Shown: positions 1-5,776, counted from the stretch's first letter. The stretch is DNA of 7,587 nt from Desulfuromusa sp. (GCA_023145655.1 JAGLDI010000064.1:1-7587), one strand, 5' to 3'. Notes: a model not told the origin generated them from the letters alone. A program made the numbers and translations.

Positions 1-737
1 TGAAAGAAACTCTGGATAATTTATCAATCGGTAATCTACAGCTGCTGCAGTCGGAGAAGGGTTATCGTTATTCCTTGGATCCAATTCTTCTGGCTCGATT
101 TATTAATGTGAAGAAAAAGGCACGAGTTGTTGATCTAGGAGCTGGTTGCGGTATTCTGCCGTTACTGCTGGCTCGATTGAGTGATGCGGTAGAATGCCTT
201 GGTATCGAATTGCAACCTGAATTGGCTGACCGGGCAGTACGCAATGTTGAGCTCAATCTCTTGCGTGACCGAGTGCGTATTTTGCAGCAAGATATCAGAA
301 GTGTTCGAGATACCCTTCCTGCCAGTTACTTCGATCAGGTTGTGAGTAACCCACCTTATCGTCAATTCGATTCAGGAAGAATTGCACCGAATGATGAGCG
401 TGCCGCCGCACGTCATGAGCTGGCGGGAGGCCTGGTGGATTTTATTGCTGCGGCCAGTTGGTTATTGAAGAATGGCGGCAGCTTTGCTGTGATCTATCTG
501 GTGGAACGTCTCCCTGAGTTGATGGCCGACATGATTGCCAGGGGGATTGAGCCTAAACGGTTGCGGATGGTGCATCCCCAACAGGGCGAAGCAGCTAAAA
601 TGGTTCTTCTGGAAGGGCGCAAAGGGGGACATCCAGGGTTACAGGTTGAAAAACCACTCTACATCTATAAGAATAATGGGGCAGGACGGGACTATACGGA
701 AGAGGTATTGCTGATGTATGAAGATACCTCTGGTTAA
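1..737 (+). CDS. TrmN6/YfiC-like tRNA1(Val) adenine-37-N6 methyltransferase family protein, first base missing
   Basis: Class I SAM-dependent methyltransferase of the family that methylates N6 of A37 in tRNA1(Val) in E. coli; the actual substrate here is inferred. The window opens with TG followed in frame by KETLDNLSIGNLQLLQ, so the start codon probably lies one base outside, giving 245 residues, a normal family length. A TTG at 75 could be read as a start but falls inside the conserved GYRYSLDPILLA segment, so it is rejected. Visible motifs: SAM-binding VVDLGAGCG at residues 43-51, the acidic ribose-binding residue E70 in GIE, and the amino-methyltransferase catalytic NPPY at 117-120, followed by the R-x-H-E stretch near 138-140 typical of YfiC-like enzymes. 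The gene ends convergently with the DUF721 gene, sharing four bases. Family assignment is firm; the exact tRNA target is not. Confidence 0.88.
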   Translation, partial: KETLDNLSIGNLQLLQSEKGYRYSLDPILLARFINVKKKARVVDLGAGCGILPLLLARLSDAVECLGIELQPELADRAVRNVELNLLRDRVRILQQDIRSVRDTLPASYFDQVVSNPPYRQFDSGRIAPNDERAAARHELAGGLVDFIAAASWLLKNGGSFAVIYLVERLPELMADMIARGIEPKRLRMVHPQQGEAAKMVLLEGRKGGHPGLQVEKPLYIYKNNGAGRDYTEEVLLMYEDTSG

Positions 738-1243
738 TTCTTCCGTTCTTTGTCCAGTTGTTTTTGACGAGTGAAAAGCTTGCGCATTTCGTGTTTTAAA
801 TCTGCATTAGCGACTGGGGATAACTCTTCCTCAATCGCTTCTTTTTCAGCATCAGTCAATTCAATTTTGGTCCATGGTGGTGGTTCGGGTGTCTGTTGGG
901 TTTTTATTGGTTTGTGTGTTTGTGAATTGCGCGTTTGGCGCAGATAAATATCGGTAATCCCGGCATTAGGTATTTTAGCATTGATTTTTTCCAGAATTGT
1001 TGGTTTCAGCATCTGTAGCTGCTGCATCCAGACCGGGTGGTCAACTTGAACTTCCAAGACACCTTTGCGGAGCTTAAGCGGTCTGGCTCGGGCGGCGATC
1101 TGTTCACCGACCAGTTGATCCCAAACCAGCCACGCCTGATGCCGGGTAATTTGTTCGCCAAATCCAGGTTGGCCAAGTATTTGTTTTAATAGCGAGCTGA
1201 CCCGCTCAACACTTTTCATTGGTGGCCGATCCCTGCGATTCAT
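734..1243 (-). CDS. DUF721 (DciA-like) protein
   Basis: A 169-residue protein of the DUF721 family, whose characterised member DciA loads or assists the replicative helicase DnaB in bacteria that lack DnaC. The N-terminal two thirds (about residues 9-102) carries the family pattern: a helix with SVERVSSLLKQIL, then W41-D-x-LVG, ARARPLKLRKGVLEV, a conserved HPVW (W72) and an amphipathic LQMLKPTILEKIN helix. The C-terminal third (about 105-169) is a Q/P-rich linker followed by a charged, probably helical tail. The start at 1243 is chosen because GAAGGA (1251-1256, minus strand) lies 7 bases upstream; a longer reading from 1318 would add cysteine-rich sequence that only shadows the upstream gene. 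The ATG overlaps the TGA of the upstream membrane protein gene (ATGA), suggesting coupled translation. A role in helicase loading is inferred from the family. Confidence 0.82.
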   Translation of the reverse strand: MNRRDRPPMKSVERVSSLLKQILGQPGFGEQITRHQAWLVWDQLVGEQIAARARPLKLRKGVLEVQVDHPVWMQQLQMLKPTILEKINAKIPNAGITDIYLRQTRNSQTHKPIKTQQTPEPPPWTKIELTDAEKEAIEEELSPVANADLKHEMRKLFTRQKQLDKERKN

Positions 1244-1497
1244 CCCAGAGTCCTTCTGCGGATCCGTCCACCCAACACTTGTCCCATAACAGCACCGGCA
1301 AGCGTCAGGGGAATCCAATACCAGCTGAACCCGAGTACGGTTCTCAGGGCAATAATAAACGGGATTGACACATGGATAAGAATAAACCAGCGCAGAGAGA
1401 ATTTACGACTTGTCTCACGAAAATAACCAAGTGGTAAATTGCTCCCAAAAGAAAAAAATAAGAGGATAACAAGTAGCAGAATTTGGTTGGGCTGCAA
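1240..1497 (-). CDS. Small conserved-looking membrane protein, function unknown
   Basis: An 85-residue, very hydrophobic protein. I see three probable membrane segments: about residues 5-20, 35-53 and 57-77, with the arginine-rich tail GGRIRRRTLG after the last one and basic residues between the first two; positive charges suggest a cytoplasmic C-terminus. The short loop SNLPLGYFRE after helix 1 and the SLRWFILIHVSIP segment look like family signatures, but I cannot name a function. The start is TTG at 1497: an in-frame TAA at 1510-1512 rules out a longer protein, and AAAGGA (1506-1511, minus strand) is 8 bases upstream. The stop overlaps the ATG of the DUF721 gene, so the two probably form a coupled operon read from the promoter at 1537-1566. 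It is not a signal peptide protein, since all three segments are retained-type helices. Confidence 0.72.
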   Translation of the reverse strand: MQPNQILLLVILLFFSFGSNLPLGYFRETSRKFSLRWFILIHVSIPFIIALRTVLGFSWYWIPLTLAGAVMGQVLGGRIRRRTLG

Positions 1498-1536
1498 GGG
1501 ATATTTCCTTTATGCTGATAAAGTAAAAGCGTGCCC

Positions 1537-1566
1537 ACTTTACTCTCTGGATGGGCCGGCTGTCAA
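1537..1566 (-). promoter_or_regulatory. Candidate sigma-70 promoter for the membrane protein/DUF721 operon
   Basis: On the minus strand a perfect -35 box TTGACA (1561-1566) is followed after 18 bases by TAAAGT (1537-1542), matching four of six positions of the -10 consensus. Transcription would start near 1530, leaving a leader of about 33 bases with the AAAGGA ribosome binding site. The position directly upstream of the TTG start supports it. No experimental support can be read from the sequence. Confidence 0.5.
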
Positions 1567-1589
1567 TTTCTTGCTCTGGCGAATAGCGC

Positions 1590-1618
1590 TTGCATGCCAA
1601 TTATAAACGTGCCATTAT
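1590..1618 (+). promoter_or_regulatory. Weak candidate promoter for the DUF3343 gene
   Basis: TTGCAT (1590-1595) and CATTAT (1613-1618) are separated by 17 bases, matching three and four of six consensus positions. A TATAAA lies at 1602-1607 but has no good -35 at the right distance. The rightward gene starting at 1652 needs a promoter in this divergent region, which is the main argument. The call is weak, and another start site is quite possible. Confidence 0.22.
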
Positions 1619-1651
1619 GCGCGGCTGGACTCTGATGTTAGGATACTGTTA

Positions 1652-1906
1652 GTGGTTAATGACGGGGATTGTGTCGCAATATTTCATTCGGTTCACCGAG
1701 TGATGAAGGCAGAAAAAGTTCTAAAAGATCGGCAGTTGAATATTCTGCTGATTCCCGCTCCCCGACAGTTGAGCGCTGACTGCGGAATGGCAATCAGGTA
1801 CCCTTGTGAACTGCATTCTGAAGTCAAGCAGGTCCTGGTTGAATTTGCCTTGCCATTGATTGATGTTTGGCAGATGCAGTCTGGAAAATATCAGCTCCTA
1901 GCATGA
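1652..1906 (+). CDS. DUF3343 protein (putative Se/S carrier-like)
   Basis: A small 84-residue protein with the layout of DUF3343, a family annotated as putative Se/S carrier-like because members often sit near sulfur or selenium genes; no biochemical role is firmly established to my knowledge. The key features are an N-terminal beta strand (CVAIFHS), a helix containing the family-type MKAEKVLKDRQLN (18-30), and the signature IPAPRQLSADCG at 34-45 with P35, P37, R38, C44 and G45, followed by an alternating C-terminal half. C44 is the expected functional cysteine; C7 and C52 are extra cysteines. GTG at 1652 is the best start: AGGA (1640-1643) lies 8 bases upstream, and no in-frame ATG precedes the first beta strand. 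The gene sits 90 bases before ffh, on the same strand, but ffh has its own strong promoter, so co-transcription is not required. Confidence 0.75.
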   Translation: MVNDGDCVAIFHSVHRVMKAEKVLKDRQLNILLIPAPRQLSADCGMAIRYPCELHSEVKQVLVEFALPLIDVWQMQSGKYQLLA

Positions 1907-1911
1907 AACAT

Positions 1912-1945
1912 CCTGTTTTGTCAGAGTTTTTTGCTTGACAACAGG
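1912..1945 (+). repeat. Imperfect inverted repeat overlapping the ffh -35 box
   Basis: CCTGTTTTGTCA (1912-1923) and TGACAACAGG (1936-1945) are inverted copies, with two extra T residues in the left arm, separated by 12 bases. The right arm covers most of the TTGACA -35 box of the ffh promoter. It could be an operator, part of a weak terminator for the preceding gene, or chance. A second, shorter stem, AACAG (1940-1944) with CTGTT (1951-1955), runs into a T-run at 1954-1959 and would act as a weak terminator on the plus strand. Confidence 0.35.
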
Positions 1946-1964
1946 GAATGCTGTTTTTTATATT
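1935..1964 (+). promoter_or_regulatory. Sigma-70-type promoter of ffh and probably the ribosomal operon
   Basis: A perfect -35 box TTGACA (1935-1940), an 18-base spacer and TATATT (1959-1964; five of six consensus positions) lie just upstream of ffh. The start site would be near 1971, giving a leader of about 26 bases. Because the following genes are closely spaced and no terminator is visible until 5730, this may drive everything from ffh to rplS. Confidence 0.62.
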
Positions 1965-1996
1965 TACTCTTTTGTGGATTCTGTCGATAGAGCCGT

Positions 1997-3349
1997 ATGT
2001 TTGATACACTTTCTGACAAGCTCGACTCGGTTTTTAAAAAACTGCGCGGGCACGGGCGTCTGACCGAACAGCATATAACGGAGACCATGCGGGAGATCCG
2101 CCTGGTTCTTCTTGAGGCTGATGTCAACTTCCGTGTTGTTAAAAATTTTATCGCCAAAGTTAGTGAACGTGCTGCCGGTCAGGATGTTCTGAAAAGTTTG
2201 ACTCCTGCTCAGCAGGTGATCAAGGTGGTTCGTGAAGAGCTTGCCGCTTTGATGGGTGAGGGGGAAGATAATTCCCTCAACTTGTCAGTGAAGCCGCCAG
2301 TGCCGTTAATGCTCTGCGGTTTGCAGGGTGCTGGTAAAACGACAACTTGTGGTAAGCTGGCACTGAAGCTGCGTCGTGAAAAACGTAACCCGTTGTTGGT
2401 TCCAGCCGATGTTTATCGCCCGGCTGCAATTGCACAACTTAAAACCCTGGGACGCCAGCTTGATGTAGAGGTGTTTGATTCTCAATCCGGGCAGGATCCG
2501 GTTGATATTTGTGTCCGCGCTTTAAACTACGCGGAACTCAACGGTTTTGATACAATCATTCTCGATACTGCTGGTCGGTTACACATCGATTCAGAGTTGA
2601 TGGGTGAGCTTCAGCAGATTGTCGCCAAGGTTGCTCCGCAGGAGATCTTGTTTGTCGCTGATGCAATGACCGGTCAGGACGCTGTGACGGTTGCTGCCAG
2701 CTTTGATGAGCAATTGCCTCTGACCGGGGTGATTTTGACCAAGCTGGATGGCGATGCTCGTGGTGGCGCAGCTCTTTCGATTCGGGCGGTCACTGGCAAG
2801 CCGATCAAACTGGTTGGTATGGGGGAAAAACTTGACGCTCTGGAGCAATTTCATCCAGATCGCATGGCACAGCGCATCCTCGGTATGGGAGATGTCCTCA
2901 GCCTGATTGAGAAGGCTCAGGAAGCAGTTGATGAGGATACTGCTGCAGCGATGGAGCAGAAGCTGCGCAAGGGTGGTTTTACCCTGGAAACATTTCTTGA
3001 GCAGATGCAGATGGTCAAGAAAATGGGTTCTATGGATTCGCTGTTGAAAATGATTCCCGGAGCTGGAAAAGCTCTCAAAAAAGCTCAGGGAATGCAGCTG
3101 CCAGAAGATGAAATGAAAAAAATTGAGGCGATTATTCGCTCAATGACTGTTAAGGAAAGACTGAATCATAAAATTCTTAATGGCTCCCGTCGGTTACGTA
3201 TCGCCAAGGGGAGCGGTACTCGTGTTCAGGATGTCAATCAGCTTTTGAAGCGTTTTGTTGAAGCACAAAAGATGATGAAAAAAATGCAGAAAATGGGTCC
3301 GAAGGGACTCAAGGGGATGCTTGGCCAAGGTGGTCAGCTTCCGTTCTAA
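1997..3349 (+). CDS. ffh: Signal recognition particle protein Ffh (SRP54)
   Basis: The 450-residue GTPase of the signal recognition particle. It binds 4.5S RNA and signal sequences of nascent membrane proteins in the cytosol and docks with FtsY. The N domain occupies about residues 1-90, with the helical MREIRLVLLEADVNFRVVKNF segment. The G domain (about 100-295) shows P-loop GLQGAGKTTT at 108-117, DTAGRL at 190-195, TKLDGDARGG at 248-257 and the closing GMGEKLDALE at 274-283. The M domain (about 325-450) is methionine-rich and carries the RNA-binding RRLRIAKGSGTRVQDVNQLL region at 398-417; the protein ends with GQGGQLPF. Length and motifs are complete. The ATG at 1997 begins the family-typical FDTLSDKL, but the ribosome binding site is poor (only GATAGAG nearby). 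Preceded by a strong promoter; followed 80 bases later by rpsP. Confidence 0.97.
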   Translation: MFDTLSDKLDSVFKKLRGHGRLTEQHITETMREIRLVLLEADVNFRVVKNFIAKVSERAAGQDVLKSLTPAQQVIKVVREELAALMGEGEDNSLNLSVKPPVPLMLCGLQGAGKTTTCGKLALKLRREKRNPLLVPADVYRPAAIAQLKTLGRQLDVEVFDSQSGQDPVDICVRALNYAELNGFDTIILDTAGRLHIDSELMGELQQIVAKVAPQEILFVADAMTGQDAVTVAASFDEQLPLTGVILTKLDGDARGGAALSIRAVTGKPIKLVGMGEKLDALEQFHPDRMAQRILGMGDVLSLIEKAQEAVDEDTAAAMEQKLRKGGFTLETFLEQMQMVKKMGSMDSLLKMIPGAGKALKKAQGMQLPEDEMKKIEAIIRSMTVKERLNHKILNGSRRLRIAKGSGTRVQDVNQLLKRFVEAQKMMKKMQKMGPKGLKGMLGQGGQLPF

Positions 3350-3429
3350 CCTGAATCAGCGGATAGTGATAGAGCAACATCCTGTTCGATATACAGACAA
3401 CAAAAAGAAACACCAGGAGGAAAGACAGT

Positions 3430-3705
3430 ATGTCAGTAAAAATCAGACTCGCCCGCGGTGGCGCAAAAAAGAAGCCGGTCTATCGGGTCGTTGTGGCCGA
3501 CGAGCGTTTCCCACGGGATGGTCGGTTTATCGAGGTTCTGGGGCAGTATAACCCCCGCAAAGAAGAATTTCTGTTGGACTTTAAAGAAGAGCGGGCCATG
3601 GAATGGCTTAATAAAGGTGCTCAACCGACCGATACAGTTCGTCGGTTGTTGCGGCATGCCGGTGTCTGGGCCAAGTTCAAAGCGAAGGCTCCTGCTGAAG
3701 CCTGA
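3430..3705 (+). CDS. rpsP: 30S ribosomal protein bS16
   Basis: Ribosomal protein S16, a 91-residue component of the small subunit body that stabilises 16S rRNA during assembly. The family signature is complete: [20 protein letters not shown] at the N-terminus (residues 2-21), [19 protein letters not shown] at 24-42, then the helix [16 protein letters not shown] and a short alanine/lysine tail ([10 protein letters not shown]). The tail makes it slightly longer than the 82-residue E. coli protein. A very strong ribosome binding site AGGAGG (3415-3420) lies 9 bases before the ATG, much better than that of ffh, as expected for a protein needed in high amount. It leads the conserved rpsP-khpA-rimM-trmD-rplS cluster. 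The 80-base gap after ffh shows no convincing promoter or terminator. Confidence 0.98.
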   Translation: MSVKIRLARGGAKKKPVYRVVVADERFPRDGRFIEVLGQYNPRKEEFLLDFKEERAMEWLNKGAQPTDTVRRLLRHAGVWAKFKAKAPAEA

Positions 3706-3716
3706 TATTTGAATCT

Positions 3717-3760
3717 GGTCCGAATCCGAGGCAGTGGCTCCAACCTCTCGGAGGATGACC
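3717..3760 (+). promoter_or_regulatory. Possible hairpin over the khpA ribosome binding site
   Basis: TCCGAG (3725-3730) can pair with CTCGGA (3747-3752), and GGTC (3717-3720) with GACC (3757-3760), leaving a symmetric internal loop. The right side of the stem covers part of the GGAGG ribosome binding site (3750-3754) of khpA. This could lower or regulate translation of khpA, but the stem is short and the idea is untested. Confidence 0.3.
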
Positions 3761-3761
3761 T

Positions 3762-3995
3762 ATGAAAGACCTGATCGAGTATATTGCCAAGTCTCTGGTT
3801 GAAAGACCTGATGACATTGTTGTTTCTGAGGAAATCTCTGAAGATGGTAAGGTGCTGGTCAAGCTTGCGGCTGCGCAGGAAGATATGGGGCGAATTATTG
3901 GCAAGCAAGGTCGTAATGCCAAGGCGATGCGCACCTTATTGAATGCCAAAGCAACTCGTGAGAAGCGCCACGCACTATTGCAGATCATGGAGTGA
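3762..3995 (+). CDS. khpA: KhpA family KH-domain RNA-binding protein
   Basis: A 77-residue single type II KH-domain protein (former UPF0109) of the KhpA family, a broad RNA-binding protein that pairs with KhpB/EloR in Gram-positives. The family pattern is intact: KDLIEYIAKSLVERPDDIVV at 2-21, a beta strand VLVKLAAAQEDMG, and the nucleic-acid binding GxxG loop as IIGKQGR (GKQG at 47-50), followed by the helix NAKAMRTLLNAKA. The ATG at 3762 has GGAGG (3750-3754) 7 bases upstream; another ATG at 3755 is in a different frame and is ignored. Its place between rpsP and rimM is the standard arrangement in many bacteria and suggests a role in RNA folding during ribosome production, although the RNA targets in this lineage are unknown. 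No khpB partner is visible in the window. Confidence 0.93.
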   Translation: MKDLIEYIAKSLVERPDDIVVSEEISEDGKVLVKLAAAQEDMGRIIGKQGRNAKAMRTLLNAKATREKRHALLQIME

Positions 3996-4027
3996 ATGCC
4001 GGGTTGATTTAGATTTGGCTGGGATAG

Positions 4028-4546
4028 ATGACTGAAGCTCTGCTTGAAATTGCAAATATCGTTGGAACTCATGGCTTGCGTGGAGATCTTAAGGTTCGGT
4101 TGACGTCTGGAAACCCTGATTTTCTGATGACAACGAAGCAGATATGTCTGCGACTGCCGAACGGCGAGACTCTAAACTTGGATATCACCCGTCAGGTGTT
4201 GCACAAAGGACAGGTTCTTTTACGTTTGCAGGGCCATGAATCAATCAATCTGGCCGAACCATTGGTCGGTGGTCAAGTCCTGTTGGCTGAACATTTGCTG
4301 CCTGATTTGAGTGAGGATGAGTACTACTGGGGACAGTTAGAGGGGCTGCAGGTTATCGACCGGAAGCAGGGAGATATCGGACGAGTTAAGCAGTTGATCA
4401 CAACTGCAGCTCACGATACCTATGTGGTGAATGGTCGTTTAGGCGAGGTTTTAATCCCAGCGGTTCACCAGTTTGTATTGGAAGTCAATCCGGAAGAGGG
4501 GGTTATGCACGTTGATCTTCCTGACGGATTGATTTTAGAAGAATAA
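4028..4546 (+). CDS. rimM: 16S rRNA-processing / 30S maturation factor RimM
   Basis: RimM, 172 residues, a cytosolic assembly factor that binds ribosomal protein uS19 and promotes maturation of the 30S head. The N-terminal beta-barrel domain (about 4-90) starts with the hallmark IANIVGTHGLRGDLKV (8-23); the linker SEDEYYWGQLEGLQV (95-109) includes the aromatic YYW that contacts uS19; the PRC-barrel domain (about 98-170) contains DTYVV, the IPAV motif at 143-146 and the closing DLPDGLI at 163-169. Length is normal. The ATG at 4028 has only a weak purine stretch (GGGATAG) in front, 32 bases after the khpA stop. Its stop codon TAA overlaps the ATG of trmD by one base (TAATG), so the downstream gene is probably translated by re-initiation or coupling. 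All expected motifs are present and no defect is seen. Confidence 0.97.
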   Translation: MTEALLEIANIVGTHGLRGDLKVRLTSGNPDFLMTTKQICLRLPNGETLNLDITRQVLHKGQVLLRLQGHESINLAEPLVGGQVLLAEHLLPDLSEDEYYWGQLEGLQVIDRKQGDIGRVKQLITTAAHDTYVVNGRLGEVLIPAVHQFVLEVNPEEGVMHVDLPDGLILEE

Positions 4547-5289
4547 TGATCTTTGACGTATTGACTCTGTTTCCCGGTATGTTTTCGTCGCCGTTGCAGG
4601 AGAGTATTCTCGGACGGGCGATTAAGCAGGAAATACTGCAGGTTCGAACTCACAACCTGCGTGACTGGGCCGAAGGCAAACATCTCAGCACCGATGACGC
4701 TCCCTATGGGGGTGGTGACGGGATGGTGATGAAGCCCGAACCGATTGCTCGGGCTATTGCTGACTTAAAACAAAAATCTCCCAGGGCGAAGGTATTAATG
4801 ATGTCTCCGCAGGGGGTTCCGTTTCGGCAACAGCATGCTTGTGCTCTGGCTGCTGAATCTGGATTGATTTTCCTTTGTGGCCGTTACGCCGGGTTTGATG
4901 AGCGGGTTCGACAAACGTTGGTTGATGCCGAATTCTCCATTGGGGATTTTGTGCTGACCGGTGGTGAGCTTCCGGCAATGGTGATGATCGATGCAATCTC
5001 TCGCCATCTTCCAGGAGTTCTTGGCTCCAGTGACAGTGTTGAAAATGATTCGTTTGGTGATGGTTTGCTCGAATATCCACAGTATACCCGCCCGGCTGTT
5101 TTTGGTGGGATGGCGGTCCCTGAGGTTCTCCTTTCCGGGGATCATGGAAAAGTTGCAAGCTGGCGCCGGGAACAGCAGTTACTACGAACCTTACAGCGAC
5201 GGCCAGAGCTATTGGAATCAGTTGCTTTAGATCCTGAAGATAAAAAGAGTCTTGAACGGTTACGCCAGCAAATCAAATTGACAGAATAA
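4546..5289 (+). CDS. trmD: tRNA (guanine-37-N1)-methyltransferase TrmD
   Basis: TrmD, 247 residues, a homodimeric SPOUT methyltransferase that makes m1G37 in tRNAs with G36-G37 and so prevents +1 frameshifting. Motifs seen: MIFDVLTLFPGMF at the start, DDAPYGGGDGMVMKPEP at 50-66, CGRYAGFDERV at 111-121 and the trefoil-knot SAM loop SIGDFVLTGGELPAMVMIDA at 131-150. Also present are R153 in ISRHLPGVLG and DSFGDGLLEYPQYTRP at 168-183; D168 and R153 match the catalytic D169 and R154 of E. coli. The C-terminal domain contains SGDHGKVASWRREQQLLRT. Unusual: the position equivalent to E. coli E116, in the usual GRYEG motif, is alanine (A115). The start overlaps the rimM stop by one base. No ribosome binding site of its own is obvious, as expected from coupling. 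Confidence 0.97.
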   Translation: MIFDVLTLFPGMFSSPLQESILGRAIKQEILQVRTHNLRDWAEGKHLSTDDAPYGGGDGMVMKPEPIARAIADLKQKSPRAKVLMMSPQGVPFRQQHACALAAESGLIFLCGRYAGFDERVRQTLVDAEFSIGDFVLTGGELPAMVMIDAISRHLPGVLGSSDSVENDSFGDGLLEYPQYTRPAVFGGMAVPEVLLSGDHGKVASWRREQQLLRTLQRRPELLESVALDPEDKKSLERLRQQIKLTE

Positions 5290-5308
5290 GCTGGAAGGCT
5301 GTTTTACT
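5278..5308 (+). promoter_or_regulatory. Weak candidate internal promoter before rplS
   Basis: A perfect TTGACA (5278-5283) spans the last codons of trmD, and TTTACT (5303-5308; four of six -10 positions) follows after a rather long 19-base spacer. It would give rplS a transcript separate from trmD, which fits the common need for more bL19 than TrmD. The match may be chance because the TTGACA also encodes conserved-looking protein end residues. The 69-base gap 5290-5358 otherwise holds only the strong rplS ribosome binding site. Confidence 0.2.
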
Positions 5309-5358
5309 AATTGATAAGAAATTGAGAAAAATCGATAGATAAACGAGGAGGAACAAAG

Positions 5359-5706
5359 ATGAACATTATTGATAAACTGGAAATGGAACAACTCAAGAAG
5401 GATATCCCCCGCTTTAAAGCTGGTGATACAATCAAGGTCTATGTAAAAATTACCGAGGGTGAGAAGCAGCGGATCCAGATTTTTCAGGGGGTCTGTATCA
5501 AACGGGTTAATAGCGGTCTTGGTTCTTCTTACACAGTACGCAAAATGTCTGGTGCAATTGGTGTTGAGCGGATTTTCCCGCTTCATTCACCAAACATTGA
5601 TAAGATCGAAGTTGTGCGGGTCGGCCAGGTTCGCCGGGCTAAACTTTACTACCTCCGTAACTTGCGTGGTAAAGCAGCACGGATCAGTGAAAAACGGATG
5701 GTCTGA
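5359..5706 (+). CDS. rplS: 50S ribosomal protein bL19
   Basis: Ribosomal protein L19, 115 residues, the same size as in E. coli, located at the interface between the subunits where it contributes to inter-subunit bridges. The order of motifs is complete: the N-terminal helix [19 protein letters not shown] (1-19), [20 protein letters not shown] (22-41), FQGVCIKR (42-49), the [20 protein letters not shown] segment (56-75), and the signature [19 protein letters not shown] at 91-109. A strong GAGGAGG ribosome binding site (5345-5351) sits 7 bases before the ATG. It follows trmD after 69 bases and is the last gene before a strong intrinsic terminator, so the main ribosomal transcript probably ends here. 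Confidence 0.98.
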   Translation: MNIIDKLEMEQLKKDIPRFKAGDTIKVYVKITEGEKQRIQIFQGVCIKRVNSGLGSSYTVRKMSGAIGVERIFPLHSPNIDKIEVVRVGQVRRAKLYYLRNLRGKAARISEKRMV

Positions 5707-5729
5707 GTAAAAAATATTGGTTAAGATAG

Positions 5730-5761
5730 GCCCCCAGCGGTTTCCGTTGGGGGCTTTTTTT
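5730..5761 (+). terminator. Strong intrinsic terminator after rplS
   Basis: The arm GCCCCCAGCGG (5730-5740) pairs with CCGTTGGGGGC (5744-5754) in an 11-base-pair stem, one pair being G-T, with a TTT loop. Seven consecutive T residues follow (5755-5761), then another TTT. This is a textbook Rho-independent terminator for the rplS end of the operon. It finishes just 15 bases before the rnhB start codon. Confidence 0.95.
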
Positions 5762-5776
5762 GTTTGGTGATGATCT

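Noticed and set aside
75..737. Shorter start (TTG at 75) for the TrmN6-like gene
   Set aside because: The conserved N-terminal segment LSIGNLQLLQ and GYRYSLDP is in frame upstream, and the reading frame is open to base 3 with TG in front, fitting a start codon that begins one base before the window.
720..743. GAAGA/TCTTC stem around the convergent stop codons as a shared bidirectional terminator
   Set aside because: Only five A/T-rich pairs with a 14-base loop and no T-run on either strand; too weak to call.
1244..1318. Longer N-terminus for the DUF721 protein beginning at 1318
   Set aside because: The added residues (cysteine-rich, no family match) come from the other frame of the membrane protein gene, and a good GAAGGA site sits 7 bases before the ATG at 1243.
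3350..3429. A regulatory leader for bS16 in the ffh-rpsP gap
   Set aside because: Only four-base stems could be drawn, with no known leader motif and no convincing promoter; nothing beyond the AGGAGG ribosome binding site is supported.
3321..3551. Open frame bridging the end of ffh and the start of rpsP
   Set aside because: It overlaps both real genes in another frame and its translation has no recognisable domain.
3677..4072. 131-residue open frame on the minus strand opposite rpsP-khpA-rimM
   Set aside because: It lies antisense to genes with complete, recognisable families and has no family resemblance or plausible ribosome binding site.
4754..5158. 134-residue open frame on the minus strand inside trmD
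   Set aside because: Low-complexity, histidine/proline/glutamine-rich translation typical of an antisense shadow of a conserved gene.
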